Positions 26,055 to 35,379 of a stretch of 64,000 nucleotides of DNA are shown here, one piece after another. A program made the position numbers and the translations under genes. The stretch is from Gp6-AA40 sp036407095 (GTDB taxonomy: Bacteria; Acidobacteriota; Vicinamibacteria; Vicinamibacterales; UBA2999). The stretch covers positions 124,001 through 188,000 of the forward strand of contig DASWZV010000066.1 of the NCBI GenBank assembly GCA_036407095.1, read 5' to 3'. The notes under the pieces were generated by a model. That model saw only the letters and a list, made by a program, of their open reading frames with translations. It had not been told where the DNA came from and did no database searches. The stretch's first letter is position 1. Each line of letters begins with the position of its first letter.

Positions 26055-26193
26055 TGCGCCGGCCAGGTGGATGCATGCTGGAGCGCGGCGTGGAGCGAGC
26101 CGTGCAGGAAGGCCGGGGAGCGGATCGCCGTGCGCCTGCCCTGAGCGAGCGAAGCGAGTCGAAGGGGAAGGATGCGTCAAGCTGGCTGGCGCA
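26055..26193 (+). repeat. ITE-223 element, copy 4 (internally deleted)
   Basis: 139 nt. The left end TGCGCCGGCCAGG, the following TGGAGCGCGGCGTGGAGC and the right end match class A, but the middle is missing. It carries the same palindrome as copy 3, in inverse orientation. The last about 75 nt are almost the reverse complement of the first part of copy 3. Confidence 0.8.
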
Positions 26194-26220
26194 TGCAGTG
26201 ACGTTGACTGAAGCTGGGGC

Positions 26221-26321
26221 ACTACGTCTGAAGGTCCGCGTAAAGGCGGACACTACTTCGAAGGGTCCGTCTACAGGCGGACACTACTTCGAAAGTTCTG
26301 CCTGAAGGCGGACGCTACGTA
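26221..26321. repeat. Tandem GGCGGACACTAC palindromic repeats
   Basis: Three adjacent units of about 30 bp, each of the form GGTCCG-x-AGGCGGACACTACTTCG, with a partial unit in front. Each can form a CCGCCT/AGGCGG-type hairpin. Related units occur at 45821, 51488 and 58671. Confidence 0.85.
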
Positions 26322-26326
26322 CCGAG

Positions 26327-27097
26327 CTACTTCGAGTACTTGTTGCGCGGATCCTTCCCGACGATGTGTGAGACGTCCTGGTTGTTCTCGTTGCAGATGT
26401 ACTCGATCAGCTCGGTGTCGCTCTCGTAGGTGTGATCGCCATACAGCGTGAACGGCTTGGTATACGCGCCGGGATCGTCGATCGTGACCTCGTAGGTGAG
26501 CGTGCCGAACGTCGGGCGCCGGTAGCGTTCGATGGTGTGGAGCGTCTCGGTGTGCGGATGCCCCGCGAAGTCGAACCAGAAGCGATCGTTGAAGCCGACC
26601 GTATCGATCACGAGCGTGTCGCCCTCGAATCTGCCGACGGAATGACCATACCAGGTGGGATCGGGATCCTTCGGATGCGACCGCCCGTCGATGAAAATCT
26701 GCCGGTAGCTGTGGATGTTGCCTTCGAACAGAAAGAAGATGTGCGTCTTCGTCTGCACGATGCGCCAGGGATACGGCGCCTGACGCGGCACGCCCGCGGG
26801 CAGACACAGCGCTTCGGGATCGTCCTTCGAGAGGCGGTCGACCGTCATCTTCAACGCCCACGGCTGGATGGGCAGCGTCTCGCCAGGCTTCAGCGCGTCG
26901 TTGATGTCGTAGATGAACCGGCGATCGGCACTCCAGATGCCGGAGAAGTCGATCTTCCCATCAGCGGTGCGAGGTGTCGGCCGATTCGGAGGTGCCTTCG
27001 GTGCGCGCTCGATCGCGTCGCCTTGTGCGGCCGCGATTCCACCTGTGAGCCAGACGAGCGCGAGGATGAAACCCGACACGGGAATGATTCGTTTCAT
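26327..27097 (-). CDS. Secreted protein of the acidobacterial DGK.DFSGIW family
   Basis: 256 residues. The signal peptide is MKRIIPVSGFILALVWLTGG followed by IAAAQG, with probable cleavage after AAA/AQ. The mature part begins with a proline-rich stretch (KAPPNRPTPRT), then ADGKIDFSGIWSADRRF, then LCLPAGVPRQAPYP, IHSYRQIFIDGRSHPKDPDPTW and GHPHTETLHTIERYRR. The DGK.DFSGIW motif is abundant in Acidobacteria proteins of unknown function, so the gene also informs taxonomy. ATG 27097 is chosen for the signal peptide. Five 21-bp repeats lie just upstream. Confidence 0.8.
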   Translation of the reverse strand: MKRIIPVSGFILALVWLTGGIAAAQGDAIERAPKAPPNRPTPRTADGKIDFSGIWSADRRFIYDINDALKPGETLPIQPWALKMTVDRLSKDDPEALCLPAGVPRQAPYPWRIVQTKTHIFFLFEGNIHSYRQIFIDGRSHPKDPDPTWYGHSVGRFEGDTLVIDTVGFNDRFWFDFAGHPHTETLHTIERYRRPTFGTLTYEVTIDDPGAYTKPFTLYGDHTYESDTELIEYICNENNQDVSHIVGKDPRNKYSK

Positions 27098-27107
27098 AGT
27101 GTCCTCT

Positions 27108-27208
27108 CGCACCGATAGGAGTCAGAATCGCACCAACAGAAATCGGGATCGCACCGACACGAGCCAGAATCGCACCGACCGAAGTCAGGATCGTACCGCC
27201 CGAGGCAT
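27108..27208. repeat. 21-bp iterated repeats upstream of a secreted protein gene
   Basis: CGCACCGA-type units begin at 27108, 27129, 27150, 27171 and 27192, exactly 21 bp apart, and a shortened one starts at 27209. The unit is close to CGCACCGACAGAAGTCAGGAT. The 21-bp period equals two helical turns. Confidence 0.85.
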
Positions 27209-27232
27209 CGCACCGACAATCGCAACTGCTCA

Positions 27233-28210
27233 CTACGTACCGTGCAACGACTGCGCGTGAGCGGCGGCGCCAATCAGTCCCGCCTGCTCGTTCAGGATGA
27301 CACGTACGGGAATCGTCAGCATCAGGTCCGACATCGGTCCCTTGGCGAGGAACGCCTCCATGAACGTGCCCTGCTGGATGAATGGCAGGATCTTTCGCGC
27401 AATGCCACCGCCGATGAACAGGCCCGATGCCGTGACGCCACGCAGGGCGAGGTTTCCCGCTTCGGCGCCGTACGCGCTCACGAACATCCGCAACGCATCG
27501 ACGCACGACTGACATCGTCCGCTCAGGGCGGCCTGAGAGATCTGCGCGGGCGTCCATCCAGCTTTGATCGCATCGATCACCGCACACTCCCCGCCGCGGT
27601 GCGTGAATCGATGCAGGTTGATGAGGCCGGGCCCGCTCAGCACGTGCTCGACTTCCGCTCGCCCGTACAGATCCCTGAGCATCCGCACCAGCTCGATCTC
27701 ACGATCGGTGCGCGCCGCAAAGTCGGCGTGTCCCGCCTCGGTGGACAGCGGAATCCACCGTCCGTCGACGTAATGGAGAAAGGCCTCGCCGAGACCGGTG
27801 CCTGCCGCGATGACCGCGGCGTTGCCGCTCGCGAGCGGGCGTCCCTCCTGCAGCGTGAGCAGCTCGTCGGTCGTCAGGATCGGGACGCTGATGGCGAGCG
27901 CTGCCAGATCGTTGAGGATGCGCACACGCGGCGTGCCGAGCTCTAACGCGATCTCGTCACCGACGACATCCATGTCGACGTTGGTCAGCCGCGTGCGGTT
28001 GGCCGAGACCGGTCCAGCCACCCCAAGTGTGACCGCCTCCACTTCACGACCCCGCGGCGTCTCGCGCGTGAAGGCGCGGAGTATGTCGAGGAAACTCTGG
28101 AACGAGTCAGTCGGGTAGCTCTGGATCGCGTGAGGGATCGGTCGCGGATATGCGCGCTCGAAAAGACCGAGCAATGTTTTGGTGCCGCCGACGTCGCCTG
28201 CGAGCAACAT
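27233..28210 (-). CDS. glk: Glucokinase
   Basis: 325 residues. It phosphorylates glucose with ATP to glucose 6-phosphate in the cytosol. The ATP phosphate-binding DVGGTKTLLGLF is at residues 5-16. The catalytic region LNDLAALAISVP contains the base Asp, and AAGTGLGEAFLHYVDGRW plus STEAGHADFAAR form the sugar site. GLFIGGGIARKILP is the adenosine motif. This matches the proteobacterial-type Glk family. It is divergent from the TPR regulator gene. Confidence 0.92.
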   Translation of the reverse strand: MLLAGDVGGTKTLLGLFERAYPRPIPHAIQSYPTDSFQSFLDILRAFTRETPRGREVEAVTLGVAGPVSANRTRLTNVDMDVVGDEIALELGTPRVRILNDLAALAISVPILTTDELLTLQEGRPLASGNAAVIAAGTGLGEAFLHYVDGRWIPLSTEAGHADFAARTDREIELVRMLRDLYGRAEVEHVLSGPGLINLHRFTHRGGECAVIDAIKAGWTPAQISQAALSGRCQSCVDALRMFVSAYGAEAGNLALRGVTASGLFIGGGIARKILPFIQQGTFMEAFLAKGPMSDLMLTIPVRVILNEQAGLIGAAAHAQSLHGT

Positions 28211-28285
28211 TACTGGAGTACTGCCTCGAAAGTGGTTAATGCGTTCATTCTCGATCTCGCTGGATTATATTGGAGGCGCGTGGGC

Positions 28286-29101
28286 ATGCCCGGACCCGCA
28301 CCCGCTGCGATCTCCCGACGACAGGTGCTCGAACGTTGCAAGCACCTCCGTGAGGATCGTCTTCGCTACATGCAGAAGTGGGGGCTCATCCATCCGTCGC
28401 ATCGCGCGCACGGCGAGACCTACTACGCGTTCGCCGATCTGGCGATCATCCGTCAGGCCGAGGCCGAGCTGTCCGAAGGCGCCAGCTTTCGCGCCGTCCT
28501 TCGCAGTCTGCTGGCGTCGCGCAACGGGCAGCTCGCGTTCGATTTCCGAATCGAAGCGCCGCCCGCGAAGATCATTCAGCTCAAGCGTCCGGAGCCGCCG
28601 CCACTCGCCGCGTTGATGGATCCTCCCGCGCGATCGTCGGAGTTGTCATTGGCGGAGTTCGAGTTCGTTCGTGCCTCCAGGCTCGACGATGGCGACCCGG
28701 GCCACTTCGACCAGGCGTTGACCGCCTATCGGAAGACGCTCGAGATCGATCCCGACCTCGTGCCCGCGCTGATCAATCTGGCCAACATCCATTACGCGCG
28801 GAACGAGATCGCCGAGGCGCAGGCGCTGTACGAGCGGGCGATCGTGCTCGAACCGGATGTCTTCGAAGCGCACTTCAACCTCGGCAACATCTTTCACGAC
28901 CTGGGGCGGTTTTCCGACGCGCGGATGTCCTACCGGGACGCGCTTCGCCTCAACCCGACCTACGCGGATGCGCACTTCTATCTCGCCGTCACGCTGGAGA
29001 AGAACGGGCAGTCGGGGGAGGCGCGTCTGCATTGGAAGGCCTACCAGGAGCTCGCCCCCAACGGCGAGTGGGCCCATTTGGCCAAGGAGTTCTCTGACTG
29101 A
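28286..29101 (+). CDS. MerR-like HTH plus TPR protein
   Basis: 271 residues. ATG 28286 has GGAGG 10 nt upstream. Residues 5-70 look like a MerR-type winged helix (SRRQVLERCKHLREDRLRYM, then ADLAIIRQAEAELSEGASFR). From about residue 140 three or four tetratricopeptide repeats follow (ALTAYRKTLEIDPDLVPALI, NEIAEAQALYERAIVLEPD, GRFSDARMSYRDALRLNP). It may be a DNA-binding regulator that senses a protein partner. TTATAT at 28265-28270 is a possible -10 but lies very close to the GGAGG. Confidence 0.75.
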   Translation: MPGPAPAAISRRQVLERCKHLREDRLRYMQKWGLIHPSHRAHGETYYAFADLAIIRQAEAELSEGASFRAVLRSLLASRNGQLAFDFRIEAPPAKIIQLKRPEPPPLAALMDPPARSSELSLAEFEFVRASRLDDGDPGHFDQALTAYRKTLEIDPDLVPALINLANIHYARNEIAEAQALYERAIVLEPDVFEAHFNLGNIFHDLGRFSDARMSYRDALRLNPTYADAHFYLAVTLEKNGQSGEARLHWKAYQELAPNGEWAHLAKEFSD

Positions 29102-29113
29102 TTCCTGTCAGTA

Positions 29114-29411
29114 TCAGTATCGGTACTCGTCCGGATTGCGCTTCTTCGGCGCGCGACGCAGCTTGTAGTACTGGCAGTCCACGCACCACGCGTCGGCGTC
29201 GAACGCGCTGGTGCCCGCGTACGGTTTCACCTCGCGATGGGTGCAGAACGCTTCCTTGCCATCCTCCGCCGGCTGCTGCCAGCGGCATGAGGTAAAGCGG
29301 ACGAAGCCGGCCGACTGGGGCTTCGCATCGCTCGACGCGGATGCGCCGCCGTCGGTCTGGCTCGATCGCGCCGGCGCATCCGGCGCGCCGTCTGGCGGCC
29401 CCATCGGATCG

Positions 29412-29431
<20 letters not shown>
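29114..29431 (-). CDS. Small Cys-rich protein of unknown function
   Basis: 105 residues. A disordered N-terminus (GPPDGAPDAPARSSQTDGG) precedes a compact part with C-x(13)-C-x-H then C-x2-C (TSCRWQQ, FCTHRE, WCVDCQYY), which could bind zinc. The C-terminal tail is basic (LRRAPKKRN). It overlaps the end of the helicase gene by 20 nt and may be read on the same transcript. No family recognised. Confidence 0.6.
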
Positions 29432-30656
<1,225 letters not shown>

Positions 30657-30665
30657 GACTTCTGG

Positions 30666-30884
30666 TTATCTGGCCCGGAACGTGATGATGCCGCGAACCG
30701 GATCGTACGGGGACACACCGACGGTGACGCGATCGCCTGGCACCACCTTGATTCGGAATCGGCGCATCCGGCCGCTCAACTGCGCGAGCACTTCGTGGCC
30801 CGCATCGCACTGGACTCGGTACAGCCCGCCGGAATGGACTGCGACCACCGTCCCTTGCATGTCGATCAGATCGTCTTTACTCAA
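30666..30884 (-). CDS. infA: Translation initiation factor IF-1
   Basis: 72 residues, the standard length. The S1/OB fold shows MSKDDLIDMQGTVVAV, the RNA-binding GHEVLAQLSGRMRRFRI and VVPGDRVTVGVSPYD, ending GIITFRAR. It binds the 30S A site during initiation. It is followed closely by the DEAD-box helicase. The usual ribosomal-protein neighbours are absent here. Confidence 0.95.
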   Translation of the reverse strand: MSKDDLIDMQGTVVAVHSGGLYRVQCDAGHEVLAQLSGRMRRFRIKVVPGDRVTVGVSPYDPVRGIITFRAR

Positions 30885-31107
30885 TACTCATCCTTCCAAG
30901 CCGATGTGGGTTCGCGCGACGTAGCAATCAGTGTGCCACACTGCGTAGCCTCAAGCAAACCTAGCGATCTTGCGTGTTATTTCGTGGGAAATGTCGGTAG
31001 TCCTATCCAATTCGAACCGAACCGAGGCGGCTTACTCGGCCTGAATCGCCTCGCACCGCACTTCTCGACTCACCCCTTCGGGCTTCGCTCGAGGCAAGCA
31101 GAATGCG

Positions 31108-33681
31108 TCACAGCGATCTCACTGCGCGCTCGACGTCAACCGCCAGCGCCGCGTAATCATCCCCGCGCAGGCGCAGCGGTGCTCCGAACGCCACTCGCAC
31201 GCGTCCGGGTCTGACGAAGGTGCTCCCCACCGGCATCAAACGATCTACACCCTCGATTCGAACAGGGATGATCGGAACGCCCAGGCGCGCGCCGATCATG
31301 CCGATGCCGCCACGGAACGGCTTTATCGCCCCGCTGGTCGACCGCTCCCCCTCGGGAAAGATCAGGATCGACCAGCCCTGTCCGGTCAGCTCGCCGATGT
31401 ATTGAAGCGTGTGTCGAGCGCCTGCTTCGCGTTGCGGCAGCGGAAACGCGTTGAAGTAGAACGCGGCCAGGTAATAGTTCAGCGAGTTCGTCAACCAGTC
31501 GCGCCACGGATGGTTCGCCGGAAAGAAATGTGCCTTGAAAAACTCCTTGGCCATTGCCGGCGCCACCCTCGCGCGCCAATGGCCGGGCAGCGCCGCGATG
31601 ATCACCGGCACGTCCATGTGGCTCTGATGGTTGGCTGCGAACACGACCGGACCCTCAATCGTTCGCAGGTGTTCGAGGCCTTCAACCTTCGCATAGGCGA
31701 ACACCCGCGTGAGCGGGACGATCCACGTGGCGTGTGAGAGACGACGGACCACGCGCACCGGCCATGTCCGGTTCCACGAGGGAAACTCGACGGGCTCATC
31801 GATCGTCGAGGGCGCAGCCGGCTGTTCGACGAGCTGTTTGAGATCGGAAAGACTGCGAGCGTCCGAGAAACGCCCCTCATCGATGCGCGTCTGAAACCGA
31901 TCTTCGAGCGCCACCATCAACTCGACGCGCTCGAGTGAACTGAGCCCCAGTTCGTCGAGCGTGGTTGCGCCGGTGACCTCGCGCCCATGGGCGAACCTCG
32001 CCAGCAGACCTTCGAGCGAATCGCTATCACCGGTCTGCACCGGCTGCCCGCCCGCCATCACCCAGTCACGGATCGCTCGCCGTTTCAGCTTGCGTGTGCC
32101 TTCCGTTCGCGGCAGCTCCGGGCCGGGCCACATCGACGAAGTCCTGATCCGCTGATGGTCCTGCAGCCGCAGGTTCGCGTCGCGAATCACGGAATCAGCG
32201 GAGGTGCCCGGGTCGAGGACCAGCACCGCGTGCACGCGTTCTTGTGCGCCTTCGGTGATGCCGACGACCGCCGATTCGCGAACGCCAGGCTGCTCGTTGA
32301 CCACGCCTTCGACATCCTCGGGAAAGACGTTGAGGCCGTCGGGCGTGACGATCATCTCTTTCTTGCGGCCTTTGATGAAGAGACGTCCCTGCGAATCACG
32401 CTCGCCGATGTCACCGGTGTGGAGCCAGCCGTCGGAATCGAAGACGGCATCGTCCGGGCTTTGAGCTCTCGCCGTCGGGCGCTGCGCATTGATCAGTGAG
32501 CTTGGGCTAGCGGGCGTGGCGCCTTGAGCACTGGGCACTGCGCCCTGGTAGTACCCACTCGTCACGTTCTCCCCGCGCACCAGGATCTCGCCGTCGTCGG
32601 CGATGCGAATCTCGACGCCTTCGATCGGTGTACCGACCGATCCCTTGCTGGTCTTGAACGGATGATTCAACGTGACGATCGGCGCGGTCTCGGTGAGGCC
32701 GTAGCCCTGCACGACGACGAAGCCGAGTCGTCGCCAGAACTCCTCGACGTCCGGCGGGAGCGGCGCGGCTCCGACGACGAACGCCCAGAACTTCAAACCG
32801 AACGCGCGGTGCACGCGACGGTACTTCCACCATCGGCCCTGAACCGAGATCCCCGGTGGCGGCGGCTCCTTCGTCTCGGGAAACGTGTGGAGCACGTGCT
32901 CGCGGAGGACATCGAGGATCTTGGGCACGCACACGAGTACCGAAATGCGCCGGGTTTTGATCAGCCGCAGCACGTCGTGCGGATTGAAGCTGCGCGTGAA
33001 GATGACCGTCCCCCGCACCATCGGCGGGATGCTGCTGGCCATCGACTGCCCGAACATGTGACTGAGCGGCAGGAGATTCAGGAAGCGCAGCGGATGGAAG
33101 GGCCACGCGTACTTCCGGTATTTGATCACCTCGCGCTCGACCGGCACGATGTTGGCCAGCACGTTGCGATGGCGGATCACGACGCCCTTGGGTTCGGCAG
33201 TTGCTCCCGATGTGAAGATGATCTGAATGATGTCGTCGCGCGTGATGGAGGCGTCGGGTATCGGGCCATCCGCGAGCCAATCGAGATCGGCCAGCAGCCA
33301 GACGGCCGCGCCGCCGATGTCGGCATTCGGCGCCAGGCCTCTCACATCATCGCCGACGAGGATGACCGGTGCCCCGACCAGCCGTCGCACCTTCACGACG
33401 AAGTCGGGCGAGGAGCGATAGTCGATCGGCACGACGATGACGCCGGCGAGCAGACAGCCCCAATAGCAGGCGACCCATTCAGGACGGTTCTCGCCCCAGA
33501 AGACGATCTTGTCGCCTTTCTTCAGACCGGCGGCCGAGAGCCGTGCCCCGAATCCTCGCGCCGCGCGGCCGACCCGTTCATAGCTGTACCCCTGCCGCCG
33601 ATAGCCGTCGTCGTAGACGAGAAACTCGCCGCGAATCGCCGTCAGGTCGCGGAAGAAGTCGACGAGCGTCTCACGCTGCAC
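31108..33681 (-). CDS. Acyl-AMP ligase - ACP-like - PlsC acyltransferase fusion
   Basis: 857 residues with three domains. Residues about 1-530 form an AMP-binding acyl ligase (FTSGATAEPKG, QGYGLTETAPIV, DGWLHTGD, KGRKKEMIVTPDG). Residues about 560-640 resemble an acyl carrier domain with LGLSSLERVEL, whose Ser could carry phosphopantetheine. Residues about 650-857 form a PlsC/LPLAT acyltransferase (NHQSHMDVPVI with the catalytic H-x4-D, and FPEGERSTSGAIKPF). It resembles Aas-type or lysophospholipid-remodelling proteins. An extra low-complexity segment of about 26 residues near 379-408 is read from a DNA repeat. Confidence 0.88.
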   Translation of the reverse strand: MQRETLVDFFRDLTAIRGEFLVYDDGYRRQGYSYERVGRAARGFGARLSAAGLKKGDKIVFWGENRPEWVACYWGCLLAGVIVVPIDYRSSPDFVVKVRRLVGAPVILVGDDVRGLAPNADIGGAAVWLLADLDWLADGPIPDASITRDDIIQIIFTSGATAEPKGVVIRHRNVLANIVPVEREVIKYRKYAWPFHPLRFLNLLPLSHMFGQSMASSIPPMVRGTVIFTRSFNPHDVLRLIKTRRISVLVCVPKILDVLREHVLHTFPETKEPPPPGISVQGRWWKYRRVHRAFGLKFWAFVVGAAPLPPDVEEFWRRLGFVVVQGYGLTETAPIVTLNHPFKTSKGSVGTPIEGVEIRIADDGEILVRGENVTSGYYQGAVPSAQGATPASPSSLINAQRPTARAQSPDDAVFDSDGWLHTGDIGERDSQGRLFIKGRKKEMIVTPDGLNVFPEDVEGVVNEQPGVRESAVVGITEGAQERVHAVLVLDPGTSADSVIRDANLRLQDHQRIRTSSMWPGPELPRTEGTRKLKRRAIRDWVMAGGQPVQTGDSDSLEGLLARFAHGREVTGATTLDELGLSSLERVELMVALEDRFQTRIDEGRFSDARSLSDLKQLVEQPAAPSTIDEPVEFPSWNRTWPVRVVRRLSHATWIVPLTRVFAYAKVEGLEHLRTIEGPVVFAANHQSHMDVPVIIAALPGHWRARVAPAMAKEFFKAHFFPANHPWRDWLTNSLNYYLAAFYFNAFPLPQREAGARHTLQYIGELTGQGWSILIFPEGERSTSGAIKPFRGGIGMIGARLGVPIIPVRIEGVDRLMPVGSTFVRPGRVRVAFGAPLRLRGDDYAALAVDVERAVRSL
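32459..32548. repeat. In-frame low-complexity insertion in the acyl ligase
   Basis: The segment encodes SAQGATPASPSSLINAQRP and flanks, between the GYY and DGWLHTGD motifs, where the family normally has about 12 residues. DNA such as CTTGAGCACTGGGCACTGCG looks like the intergenic CAGGGCTCAGGGCCC-type repeats. Confidence 0.6.
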
Positions 33682-33702
33682 CTGTGCATTATGATCCAGA
33701 GG

Positions 33703-33800
33703 CCTCAGGGCTCAGGGCCCAGGCCTCAGCACGCTGGCTTCGCTTCTCCAGCTTTTGCATTTTGCATTTTGAATTTTGCATTTTGAATTCTGCATTCCCA
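33703..33800. repeat. Mosaic of CAGGGC and TTTTGCATT low-complexity repeats
   Basis: CAGGGCTCAGGGCCCAGGC is followed by iterated TTTTGCATTTTGAATTTTGC. It sits between the divergent acyl-ligase and DisA-like genes, which makes the start of the latter hard to fix. Confidence 0.8.
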
Positions 33801-33836
33801 CTTGTGAGTATCCCACCAGCCCTTGCCGTCGGCGCG

Positions 33837-35162
33837 ATGTTCGACAACGTCCTTCAGTCGGCGCTGCGCCAGTTCTTCGAGCGCGCGACGCTCGATACGG
33901 AAGTGACGCCGTCGGTGTCGTCGGACGGGCGGCTCGCGATCGAACCGTCAGCCAACCCCGCCGCCTTGATCATCCGCTGGTTCGGCACGCGCTATACGCT
34001 GCGCGTGCCCGGGAGATGGGCGTTCACGGCACACGAGGTCCGGCTGGCGCAGGCGATCGGGTCCGTGCTGGCCGCGCGCTACAGCGCCATCCTCAACCCG
34101 CGCATCATCGCCGAACGCAACGATCTGTTTCAGGGCGCGATCGAGGATCGCTACGTCGGTTCGTTTCTCGATCACCGGCCGTATGCGATCGAAGCGCGTG
34201 CGGCGCGGGCCGATCGGATTGCGTCGGTCATCGAGCTGCTGCGGGTGGCCGCGCTCTCGAGCTATGAGAATCGGGTCATCTCGACCGGCGTGCTCCTGCT
34301 CGGGACCGCAGGCGATCCCTGCCGGCCCGGCGCGCCGCTTCCTGAATCGGCGCCGTCATTCACGGAGTCGCTGACCGCGATCAAAAGCCTCTACCGACTG
34401 GCCGACGGCGTGCGCACCGTGTTCCTCGCGAATGCAGACGGGACGCTCCTCGACATCATCGACATCGAGCGATGGGGGAGACAGGCGACGCGCAACCTCA
34501 CGCAGCAGGTGCCGTGTGCCAAGGCCTATCAGCCTCACGCCAGGGCCACGCTGCAACAAGGCCACGTCTGCGCGGTGCTGAGCCCGTCGCGCGAAATCAA
34601 GATCTTCGCGGAAGGCGCGGAGCTCTTCGCGTTCCGTGGCGCGTCGTGGCACCTGCTCGATCTGCAGGCCAAATACAAGCTGTGGGCCGAGGCCGTGGGA
34701 GACGAGGCGCTGGCGATGCGGATCTTCCAGACCGCGCTCGACCTGGCCGATGCGCGTGAAGGCGCGCTCTTTGCCGTGGTCCGCGACGTCGAGACGGCGA
34801 TCTCCCAGCTCGTCGCGCCTGCCGATCGTCTCGATCTCCCGATTACGAACCGCGTCGGGCAGCCCTCGCGCCGCGACCTGCTGGATCTCCTCGAAGGGCG
34901 CTCGCTCACCGATCTCGATCCGAATGTGCTGGCCGCGCTGGCGTCGCTCGACGGCGCGATCGTCGTCGATCGACAGGGGCGATTGCTGGCGGCGGGGGCG
35001 ATCCTGCGTCATCCTCCCGCGCCCGGACAGGAAGCCGATGGCGTCATCGAAGGCGCGCGCACCACGGCGGCCCTGGCGGCGAGCCGCTTCGGACCGGTGC
35101 TCAAGGTCAGCGAAGACGGCATCATCACGTTCTTCGACGGCGAACGCGTATGGGATATCTAG
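33837..35162 (+). CDS. Protein with C-terminal DisA_N (diadenylate cyclase-like) domain
   Basis: 441 residues from ATG 33837; GTG 33804 is possible. The first about 300 residues are an unrecognised, probably sensory region (IRWFGTRYTLRVP, FTAHEVRLAQAIG). The last about 130 residues resemble the diadenylate cyclase domain: LDGAIVVDRQGRLLAAGAIL has the DGA motif, and GARTTAALAASRFGPVLKVS matches the second motif region, followed by GIITFFDGERVW. The usual RHR triad is RTT here, so cyclase activity is uncertain. It may synthesise or only bind c-di-AMP. It stands alone after low-complexity repeats. Confidence 0.65.
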   Translation: MFDNVLQSALRQFFERATLDTEVTPSVSSDGRLAIEPSANPAALIIRWFGTRYTLRVPGRWAFTAHEVRLAQAIGSVLAARYSAILNPRIIAERNDLFQGAIEDRYVGSFLDHRPYAIEARAARADRIASVIELLRVAALSSYENRVISTGVLLLGTAGDPCRPGAPLPESAPSFTESLTAIKSLYRLADGVRTVFLANADGTLLDIIDIERWGRQATRNLTQQVPCAKAYQPHARATLQQGHVCAVLSPSREIKIFAEGAELFAFRGASWHLLDLQAKYKLWAEAVGDEALAMRIFQTALDLADAREGALFAVVRDVETAISQLVAPADRLDLPITNRVGQPSRRDLLDLLEGRSLTDLDPNVLAALASLDGAIVVDRQGRLLAAGAILRHPPAPGQEADGVIEGARTTAALAASRFGPVLKVSEDGIITFFDGERVWDI

Positions 35163-35360
35163 GAATCAGGAATCAGGAATCAGGAAGCAGGAAGCAGGAA
35201 GCAAGTAGAGATCAAGCATTAGGGAGATCCAGAGAAGCGAGTAGGGAGATCGGGAATCAGTGTCAATAGGACCTTTGGACTACTCGCGTGCCTGGTCAAT
35301 CTGAAACCTAATCATCTGGTCCCTGCATCCTGATTCCTGATTCCTGAATCCCGATTCCTA
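35161..35360. repeat. 7-bp GGAATCA tandem repeats in inverted arms
   Basis: GGAATCA x3 and GGAAGCA x3 (35162-35203) face TGATTCC-type units (35330-35358). The arms could pair around a loop of about 125 nt. Nothing else was recognised in the loop. Confidence 0.8.
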
Positions 35361-35361
35361 C

Positions 35362-35367
35362 TATGAT
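35362..35367 (+). promoter_or_regulatory. Candidate -10 box TATGAT
   Basis: TATGAT ends 12 nt before ATG 35380 and directly follows the inverted 7-bp repeats. No -35 is seen. Confidence 0.3.
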
Positions 35368-35379
35368 TGCCACTCTGCC

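Noticed and set aside
27108..27208. CRISPR array from the 21-bp iterations
   Set aside because: Units are contiguous without unique spacers, too short, and no cas gene is near.
30885..31107. Hidden gene between IF-1 and the acyl ligase
   Set aside because: Frames there are short or shadows. No ribosome site with motif-bearing product was found, and no tRNA-like T-loop was seen.
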